Shown here: positions 55,988-64,000 of the stretch, piece after piece
Numbering within the stretch: position 1 is the stretch's first letter
How the letters are laid out: each line of letters begins with the position of its first letter
NCBI GenBank assembly: GCA_963971405.1
Contig: OZ020492.1
Span: 3,410,001 to 3,474,000, forward strand
DNA from: Psococerastis gibbosa
Taxonomy: Eukaryota; Arthropoda; Insecta; Psocodea; Psocidae
Direction: 5' to 3'
Length of the DNA stretch: 64,000 nucleotides
The notes under the pieces: model-generated
Told to the model about the DNA's origin: nothing
Database searches by the model: none
Seen by the model: only the letters and a program-made list of their open reading frames with translations
Translations under genes and position numbers: made by a program

Positions 55988-56844
55988 TTTTTATTGGATA
56001 TCAGTGATACGTGGGAAGACTGTGTCGCAGAGAGGATATGTAGTAGCTACTAAGACACTTTTTGAAGTTCATCTCTTTTATTTATAATAAACCTAATAAA
56101 TTTATAATATATTTATATCCCAATGTTGTTGTCCCTTGGCCACTTTAGGTGCAGCTTCATGAACAACAATTACAACAAAACAAACCACACATTATTAAAT
56201 AGCGAGATAAGGATACTCGTTAATTAATTCACTAAATAAAAGTAATTAACGTTTCTATTAAGCTATCTGTCCGATAAACATAACTAATATCATTGCAGCT
56301 GATCATTTATCTGGCAGATACACCTGACAGGACCGTCATTGTTCTGCCCCATAATCATTTGAAATTGTTAGTAGTGGATTATTGAAATTGGGCCTTATTA
56401 CCTATAGTAATAATAATAATCAAAAGTTAAAAAAAAACAATAGAATTTTAATAATATACAGTTAACCAAAGAAAATACGTGGTTATAAAAAGACATACCT
56501 GTAGACGTAAATTGTATTCTAAAACTGACGTGACAAAACATGTAAGGTGAAGCCCGAGCGAGCTTTCTTATCGCGGATGACGTACTAAGTGCAGGAAGCT
56601 GAAGCTGAGCTAGTCAAATGGGTGAAAACACTGGAGGACGAAAAAAATAACTACCTATAGTATAGTCGTCTTAAAAATTACTTTAGTTCCTTATAATTGT
56701 TTGACAGAGATTACCAAAGATTTTGTAAACAACACTTATAATATTATTTTTGAAGATATGAAAATGGTTAAATACAGCTCCTAAAAATAATCAAATAGGC
56801 TCAGAAATCACACCCGGGCAACTGCAGCGGAACCTTGACGATAA
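55988..56844. other. spacer between Myb/SANT gene and MITE
   Basis: AATAAA-type signals at about 56086 fit the 3' end of the upstream gene. No other feature seen. Confidence 0.4.
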
Positions 56845-57214
56845 GGCGCGGTTTCCACCGACCTGCTAGTGCTAAATACAAATGGGGTGACGTGGTAACA
56901 GACATTAAAGACTTAGGCGGAGTTTCCACCGACCTCGCATTGCAGAATGCAAATGACATTGACGGGAATTTGAAAATGTTTGTACTTAACATATCTCATG
57001 AAGCCATTTTTTAATTTTGGTTTGTTTATTTGTTGATTTTACTCTTTGATCATTGATCAATTTTAACTATGGCGTAGAGTAAAACAAACATTTCCGTCAA
57101 TGTCATTTGCATTCTGTAATGCGAGGTCGGTGGAAACCCCGCCTAAGTCTTGAATGTCTGTTACCACGTCACCGTATTTGTATTTAGCACTAGCAGGTCG
57201 GTGGAAACCGCGCC
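56845..57214. mobile_element. nested palindromic MITE with Harbinger-like ends
   Basis: 370 bp. The outer ends are GGCGCGGTTTCCACCGACCT and its reverse complement; an inner pair, GGCGGAGTTTCCACCGACC (from about 56920) and GGTCGGTGGAAACCCCGCC (to about 57144), repeats the same end sequence. Outer flanks are TAA/TTA. The arms match nearly perfectly for over 100 bp. Confidence 0.8.
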
Positions 57215-57225
57215 TTATGATGACC

Positions 57226-57677
57226 TCATCTTTCCTTTAAGAGAAGCTGCAAGAGCGCTCGTCGTTTACTGGCTCCAGCAGTATCATCAAGTTGATCCCG
57301 GTGGTGGTTCTCATCATCATCATCTTCACCTATATTTCCTATCTCTGTATTCTGTAATTTAATCTGCTGTAATGATTCAGTCAAATCATCATCTCCCGAG
57401 CATATCAACATATTATGCAATATACATGCAACTGTGCTCCATAAGCATGCGTAATGTAGGCTACTGACTTCATTTATTTGCACTTTTAACAGTTTCAAAG
57501 AGTTGAAGCGCTCTTTGATAATCCCAAAACAATGTTCAACCCTGACACGAAATGTTGAAAAATTTTTATTGAACGAAGTTTCTTGTATGGTGAGGGCCCC
57601 ACCTGGGGGCTTCTTGAACGGAGTTACAACCGCCGAAGTCACGCGACATGCCGTATCTGCTGCCAAACACTGCATGC
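57226..57677 (-). CDS. PIF/Harbinger transposase, C-terminal exon
   Basis: The minus-strand exon opens after a good acceptor (TTATTTTTCAG) and encodes AADTACRVTSAVVTPFKKPP, FSTFRVRVEHCFGIIKERFN and ACLWSTVACILHNMLI, the second half of a DDE_4 (HARBI1-type) nuclease. The acidic D of the AADTA motif and the E of RVEHCFG correspond to catalytic positions. A Gly-Asp-rich tail ends KER-stop. The N-terminal half, including the first catalytic Asp, is absent; a Gypsy 3' fragment begins 44 bp upstream of this exon. Convergent with the Myb/SANT gene. Confidence 0.82.
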
Positions 57678-57720
57678 CTGAAAAATAATTGCCAGGGTTC
57701 CGGCAGATGGACATTTCTCA

Positions 57721-58144
57721 GGCTTCCAGTCTTAGGAGGGGGTCATGTGGGGACCGCGCGGTCCCACATATATAATAACCAGTCTGCTTCCAGCTTCACC
57801 TTTTTCCGGGTAGATGGCGCTGTTCACATTCACACAATTCAACATTCCTTAATCTTCTTTTTATAAATTTATTTCCTTTATTCAATAACATCTTTAAGCT
57901 ACCCTCTGTGTCTCATCAGCTCATTTAACTGGAGAACAGAGTTCTTCTACATGGAAGCAGGCTGGGTCAAATCCATTATTGATTGTAAGCATGTATCATT
58001 CCTTTCACACACCTGATAGATATTGGAATCATTGTTTGTTAACTCTCTCTTAACTTACTCAAGTGGAGTCGAAAACTTCAATACCAATCATCTCAAGTAT
58101 TCAACCAATCAACCGTCCATTCAATTTCATCTACTCGACTCCTA
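57721..58144 (+). mobile_element. 3'-terminal fragment of a related CsRn1-clade Gypsy element
   Basis: Begins with CTTCCAGTCTTAGGAGGGGG, the pol end and polypurine tract of the 18.5-23.8 kb element, followed by a clearly diverged LTR ending near CTCCTACA. Only the 3' end survives; it is older than the intact copy. Confidence 0.8.
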
Positions 58145-58650
58145 CAATCCTATATTAAGAGCAGCTTTTTAAACTTACGGGTTACGTAATATGTTTTCTT
58201 CTATAGCTTAGAAAAACGTCAAATTCACGGAAAACCTTATTCCATTTATTGCCTTTGTGAATTATTATTTAATAAGTACATGCATATTGTAAGACAACGC
58301 CATCGCTCTTGATCTTCACAGCTATATTACACTGGCTGTCCAGCTGTTGTTGGTTCCCATAACGTGATTGGTAGCAGACAACCTTGTTCATCCCATGCGG
58401 TGTCAGGTTATTGATCCAGATACAGACAAAATTCCTGCAAAACAAATTTCAACATATCAGTTAATCTAAATAATCTCATTGACTTTAGCTAGGGCATGTG
58501 TAGAGTAGTAGTAAGGAGTCTGACACTCTGACTGTCACACAAAAGGTTGTTGTTTCGAGTCCCGTGCGTGCATCCTAGTAGCACAGACACGTTACTATTA
58601 TATACTCTCCTTGGGTTTGAGCTTCGAAGTTTCCTACAGCGCTTTTATAG
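58145..58650. other. last block of duplication unit B, with SINE head
   Basis: Collinear with 15255-15730 and then 16450-16550 of unit A. Includes the tRNA-like GTGTAGAGTAGTAGTAAGGA and TTTCGAGTCCC (58499-58562). Confidence 0.65.
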
Positions 58651-60993
58651 TGTCAGAGCCTTAGCTCCAACTTACTCATATTTCTCACCATTCAGTATTC
58701 TGATGTCTGATTACGCCACTGCCGTTGCATTTGGCTAGGTCAGTGCTGCATAAGCGACAATAGGCTTTCCTAGGAATGAGCATTCAGCAGTCTGGCCCGA
58801 CGTCAGACTGCCTATAGGCAACCGAGGTATTAAATCGGAGTAAGTTCGGAAAACAGAGGCAAAAGGAGTCAGGAGAAGCTAGAATAAGCCAGTGTATATA
58901 GGGCCTATATCGTATATCGTCTTAATTAGTTTTATTTTAATAAGTCTTTTTTATCTGCGTGTCCCGGTGGAGTGTTTATTTGGTAAGTTTATATTATATT
59001 ATTGTCTAAAAGGGATTTAGTTATAATTTTTTACTTAGGCTAAGTTTTCCTATCATATTATCTTATAACCCAACTACCGAGCCTTAACAATAAATAAGGG
59101 CTCAACAAACTGGTGGCAAAGTATTTCTTACCCCCTTCGAATTGATAAACCAAGTAATTTTATTATATTCTGATTTGTCAATTATTAATTAAGATACTAC
59201 CGTATTATAAAAAATGATATATTATTTAATGAGAGGCTCTTGTGTATTTTTTTAAAAGAAAAGTTAAAAATAAATAGAAATATATATAGAAAAAAAAAAC
59301 AAAGCTTGACCAAACCAAGAGTGTTTAAAGAAATTGAAGGCCCCTCAGTCTGTCAGTCAGCCTTTTAGTCTCTGAAAGACTGACCGAGGAGAACGGGTGA
59401 TACCCGTTACAACAGTATTGTTAATTAATAGTTAAATTGATGTAATGTTTATGTAATCGTTAATTACTTCATTTACCTTGAATTTTTAGAGTGGCAAATA
59501 GGCCTAATCAATAGATTAACACTGATGATTTAATTTATATAATAAGTAAGCTATAACTAATATTACCAAATTTTCTTATTTTCTTAGGGGTAGCTCAATT
59601 ATTGCACCGTCACCGAAACTAAAGTACAATAAGCAGTGGCAGAGCCAGGGGGGGGGGGGTCAGCTGGGTCCGGACCCGCCCCCCCCCCAAATTTAGCAAA
59701 ACAGCAAATTTTTTAGATATTTCTTTTAAAAAAAAATATAAAGTTATCGTCTGCAAGACCAAAATTTGTTTGCTCACACACTATATCAGGCGGTAGAATA
59801 CCTTTCCCCAGTGTTTAAGCTTACACGCACCTTAACTCCCTATGTCTGGAGTAAAGAGAGTAAAGAGAGCCAAGAAGGGTTTGAATCTCTTCAAAAGGCT
59901 CTAGCACATAGGACACCGGGACACGCAGATAAAAAGACGCATTAAAATAAAACGAACTGGTCCGAGTTACTCGAACATGCTTTCCAATTTATCAATTAGT
60001 AGATAGAAAATGAGTAATTCCATGGTAAATAATTTTCCTATTGTTAAATTTCGGACATGTGGGGGGGGGGGGTTTGTCCACCTGACGTCACTGGAGGTGA
60101 AGTAAATTCTAGAAAGGTCAGACATTACATTACATTACATTACCACACAGCAATAATGGCAGGGCAAGCAATGCATTTGAGCGTGAATTTTCATTTTTTC
60201 AAAAACATCTTTTTTGCACAAAACCAAATAGTTTTTTGGGAAAGCAACCTGTCCGGTTTCGTTACTCAATTTAACACCTAAAACATGCCAGAAGGTAGAA
60301 ATCATCGATAGAAAGCTTTCGCATAAAAAAAATTTTTAGTCATTTTTCATTAAAATTTAGTTATTATTTTTATTTTTTTACCCCCAGAAGAAAACTATCA
60401 AGGGGCATGCGACCCCCTGCATTTTGTCAATATTAATAACCACTACAATATATGTGAATTGAAAAGAAATCGTTGGAGCCGTTTTCGAGAAATAATTTTT
60501 TTAGGCGTTTTTTGGAGTTTTTTGATAATAAAACTTCCCAAATTTCATCAAAATCGACCGAGTAGTTTGCCCGGAAATTGATGAACAGACAGAGCGACAG
60601 ACAGACATTTCGTAAAAACCACTTTTTTGGGTTCCTGGGACCTCAAAACGTGTAAGTCCATTGAAAACTCGGAATCGAAAATTTGGACCATCACAAAGCT
60701 TTCCTTCTACTACGCATAAATTGGAAAGCAATAATTAAGACGATATATATACACTGCTTATTCTAGCTTCTCCTGACTCCTTTTGCCTCTGTTTTCCGAA
60801 CTTACTCCGATTTAATACCTCGGTTGCCTATAGGCTGTCTGACGTCGGGCCAGACTGCTGAATGCTCATTCCTAGGAAAGCCTAGTGTCGCTTATGCAGC
60901 ACTGAGCTAGCCAAATGCAACGGCAGTGGCGTAACCAGACATCAGAATACTGAATGGTGAGAATATGAGTAAGTTGGAGCTAAGGCTCTGACC
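58651..60993. mobile_element. 2.3-kb element with long terminal inverted repeats
   Basis: 58651-58920 (TGTCAGAGCCTTAGCTCCAA onward) is the inverted copy of 60740-60993 (ending TTGGAGCTAAGGCTCTGACC). The inversion continues inward: 58920-58975 matches 59915-59955 reversed, the right arm being split by the repeat at 59955-60735. The interior has no recognisable protein. It may be a fold-back or non-autonomous DNA transposon of unknown superfamily. Confidence 0.7.
59955..60735 (+). repeat. dispersed non-coding repeat, copy 4 of 4 (most complete)
   Basis: It interrupts the right inverted arm of the surrounding element, which defines its edges. Starts ACTGGTCCGAGTTACTCGAA and ends in TAAATTGGAAAGCAATAATT. 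The sequences TGCTTTCCAATTTAT near the start and ATAAATTGGAAAGCA near the end are inverted relative to each other. Confidence 0.7.
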
Positions 60994-61471
60994 AGGGGGC
61001 TTACTTTAACAAAACAAAATAGCTACATTTATTTAAAATATACAAACTAATTATTTATTAAAGTATTACATTTGAATTGGCAAACAGAAGAAGGTGGGTT
61101 TTAGCAATTTTGACCAATGTTCTCACAGATACGCTGGTTTGGTGAAGATATATGATCTTCTTCCTTGTCCCTTCAGAAATTGGTATTCCTCTAGAGTCTA
61201 GGCATTGTTAAACTTAAAAACAAAAGTGTAAATTTTCACTCTGCAGTATAACAGAAATGGATAGTCCGAAAATGGACTGCATATGAACAAGCCGCCTACC
61301 GTCTTAAGTAACAGGGCACCCTCTAAATCCTCTAATTTCGGTCACAGGGTACCCCACTGACCATAGTTAACTCAGCAAAAGAAAATTGCATTATCCTGCA
61401 ATGAGAAGCTGCGCTGTCCCCCAGACATTACGATCCGACTAGGCCCTATCAGGTGTCCAGTTACGCTTCAA
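60994..61471. other. spacer, nothing recognised
   Basis: No gene, RNA or repeat structure noted. Confidence 0.4.
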
Positions 61472-61844
61472 GAGTGTACAGCCCGTAGGAAATTTAGTAC
61501 TTTTTATTTTTTATTTAGTTAACTAAGCAAGTTATTAAAGATTTGGCTCATTTAAGTTGTAGATGACTACATCATGCATCATATAATAAGGTATTTTTAA
61601 TTTTCGAAATTGTAGTTTTTTCATAAAAACGATTTTACACGAAAAGTTATTGTTTGTAAATTATTATCGTGTTTACAAAACACCTACAATTTCGAAAATT
61701 AAAAGTACCTTATTATATGATGCATGAAGTAATCTTCTACAACGTAAATGAGCCAAATCTTTAATAACTTGCTCAGTTAATAATTAAATAAAAAATGAAA
61801 AGTATTAAATTTCGGGCTGCCAATTTCCTACGGGCTGTACACTC
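61472..61844. mobile_element. palindromic TTAA MITE, copy 2
   Basis: Same ends as 52051-52433 (GAGTGTACAGCCCGTAGGAA and reverse). The right flank is TTAA and the left flank TCAA, one change from the expected duplication. Confidence 0.8.
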
Positions 61845-63069
61845 TTAAGGACCATGAGCTTCCAAAACACTCGCCCATACTGGATGTAGCCCTATGAAAA
61901 GCAGCTCTGGAGACAATCCATACATATTACCCAGCCCAAGAATGACTCCATATATACTCCAAAGAATATTCCATGTAACAAACACGTTAAACGGGGCTCG
62001 GTACATCCCAAACATCTTCCAGGTATCAGTAGCCGTTGGAGGCTCAATCACACGACGGAGAGGTAGCAGAAGAAGAAGAAGAAGAAAGTTTTCAGGCATG
62101 TAGGGCCCCACCTCGCCCACGAAATGGTGACAGCCAACCTTGCAGAGAGATCCAAGTTGCCTCAAGCCTCCCTACGCGAGCAGAGATCAAGTTGCTACCT
62201 CCCGAAATGTATAAACGGAAGGGTTAAGGGTCTACCTAATGAGGCATTGGACCCTTATCAGACAGATAGCTTTTTGTTATGTATTTAGTTAGAGAGGAAA
62301 AAGCCACCAGGCACCAAAAAACCTCTCCGGTGTTTATATGCTGCCGAAGCATGTGGATGTGTAAGCAGTTAGTCAAAGACAGCTAGGAAGACAAAAGAAT
62401 ACAGGAACGCCTCTTCGAGAAGAGAGATAGCTATGCAGTAAAAATGGTCCCTAGAAGGCCTAGTATGTATAGATAGTAAGACAGTAAAGGAAATTTTCAT
62501 TTCCTTCAAATTATAGATTTACAAGAAGGTGGTTAGTATGTTCATATTTCAATCTACTTTCAATTTTAGAAACATCCAGTCCAACAATTTATTTTGCTCT
62601 TCATAATTTTTTAAAAAACAGTAAAAAAGCTATTTAAGACTGCCGCACATTAGTGGCTGAATGGCTCCCCATCGCCGACGCCAAAAAAAAAAAAAAAAAA
62701 AAAAAATGTTCATATGACTTTTCCATCCAGTGTGAAACGTCCGGTTTCAACACAGTTGTACTTAGCCTGTGGAGGTAGCAGCAATCTACGAATCAGCTGA
62801 CATACCAGCTTTTATCAAACCCATAAGACAGTATTTCGAATAGATTGCCAGGTAGCAATTATGTTGCGGCATTGAGAACCACAACGGGCCATCCCTACCA
62901 AGCTGTACACTACAACTGCATTGGAGTCTGCAATTCATGAGCATGCAACCTTATGCGGATACACGACATAGTATGTTGTTGTTGTTGTTGAAAACTTAGA
63001 AGTGAAACACTTATTTGTTTAAAACAGTTCACAGTTCAGTCCTCTAATTGTCTTTCATCCATGCTCAGC
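61845..63069. other. spacer with simple repeats
   Basis: A GAA/AGA-rich run at about 62067-62088 resembles LINE 3' tails, an A-tract lies at about 62680-62706, and (GTT)n at about 62975-62990. Minus 61845-62165 is open for 106 codons but resembles no family I know. Confidence 0.35.
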
Positions 63070-64000
63070 TCAGTCATATATATTATATTCGGAGATTCCG
63101 TCTTGAAATATTGTCTTCCTGACGTGACTACCACTAGTAGTTAGATTTTCTCGATTTCTCGTCTCGTAGGTGTGCCTTTCTTGGTATCTCATAGTTAGCG
63201 CTAGGTACTCGGGTGTCAGACCTTTACCGATTTTGAATATAAATGTCATAGTGTCCAAGTAGAGGTTTTCTTCAATTGCTAACCAATCTTATTTCATCAC
63301 CATCTCCTTTATAGGTGCATCCTATTCCGCTCGCAGAATGATTCTCATGGCTTGATTTAATATTTTCTGGAGTTTTGATGTGTTTTCTTTTGACGCTTGA
63401 TACCAGAGAGAAGAACAGTAATTAAAATTAGGTTTTAAGAGTGCCATATATATCTTTGTGGGTGCTGTGAGACAGTATTTCAAACGTCTGTAAATGGACA
63501 TTTTCTGCTTCAACTTGTTTATGACATAGTCGTAGTGTAGCCGTAACATTAGTTTATCGTCGATTATGACTCCCAGGTACTTCATAGAGGGGGCCACTTC
63601 AATCTCTTGCCCATGCATAACGATTCTACGTATATATTGTAATTTCATTGTTTTTTACTTAAAATCATGGCTTTCGTCTTACTAGTATTTATTATTAGTT
63701 TATTCACTTCTAACCAATGGCACAATCTTGAAATGTCCTCGTTAATTTTTTGGATCACTTCATGTTTCAGAACATACATTAAGAGCAGACTTATTGACGC
63801 CTCACTATATAATTTGGATGAGTACGACCCCAGGAGCTGGACTATTTAAGTACCTCCTCCTTCTTCCGTACAAAACCCTCTCGGGTTGCTATTTTTGTTT
63901 GACACGGTCGATCCGGCTCTGGCTGGTCAGGGACTCTAATTTTTGTATTGTATTGTATTGTATTAGTGTCCTCTCCTTCCAGGTACATAAGGGTGTCGTC
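63070..64000 (-). mobile_element. CR1/Jockey-group LINE reverse transcriptase, running off the window
   Basis: Minus-strand translation: DDTLMYLEGEDT at 64000-63965 (the catalytic DD of YADD, cut by the window edge); an unrelated about 150-bp stretch with a TATTG microsatellite; SEASISLLLMYVLKHEVIQK, HWLEVNKLIINTSKTKAMIL (about 63815-63665); MKYLGVIIDDKLML, KPNFNYCSSLWYQASK (63648-63322); and the terminal tail with TIFQDGISEYN (63258-63070). Several frame changes mean it is inactive. Same family as the fragment at 3526-3860. Confidence 0.75.

Noticed and set aside
61845-62165. Minus-strand 106-codon frame with a hydrophobic segment
   Set aside because: No recognisable family, the leucine run comes from a GAA-type simple repeat, and no splice context supports it.

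Overview
The window is eukaryotic and almost certainly arthropod, most likely an insect with a large, AT-rich, transposon-filled genome. The evidence is short exons with canonical GT-AG introns, tRNA-derived SINEs, CsRn1-type Gypsy, BEL/Pao, Penelope, Jockey/CR1, P, hAT, Tc1-like and PIF/Harbinger elements. The species cannot be fixed from the sequence.

The backbone is a segmental duplication in direct orientation. Unit A (about 5860-16550) and unit B (about 34090-58650) each carry a seven-exon, open, correctly phased gene encoding an MRG15/MORF4L1-like chromatin reader: an N-terminal chromodomain with a complete aromatic cage, a basic linker and a C-terminal MRG domain. Copy A spans 5963-13969 (296 aa) and copy B 34183-49929 (315 aa). 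Homology covers exon 1, all introns and downstream DNA. The introns are better conserved than the MRG-domain exons, and most codon differences in exons 5-7 change the amino acid. This pattern, expected of diversifying selection, is the main discovery candidate.

Layout. 1-5860: repeats and LINE fragments. 5860-16550: unit A, with a hAT remnant in intron 1, a giant palindromic Tc1-like element in intron 2 and a tandem duplication carrying a splice acceptor in intron 3. 15960-18230: Penelope fragments. 18299-29958: a young BEL/Pao retrotransposon (minus strand) whose left LTR is split by a young CsRn1-clade Gypsy element at 18478-23777; the LTRs of each pair look identical. 29964-34090: spacer with small MITEs. 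34090-58650: unit B, inflated by insertions. Intron 1 holds a P-type transposase, a second Penelope element, hAT MITEs and LINE pieces; intron 4 holds a TTAA-flanked MITE and a Jockey/CR1 LINE. Downstream of the gene lie a LINE RNase H fragment, a TTAA MITE, a PIF/Harbinger region (Myb/SANT gene and convergent transposase exon) and a Gypsy 3' fragment. 58651-64000: a long inverted-repeat element, another MITE and a LINE running off the window.

Because the two units are paralogous, each often gives the empty site for insertions in the other, so relative ages can be read directly: duplication first, then most insertions in unit B, then BEL/Pao, then Gypsy into BEL/Pao.
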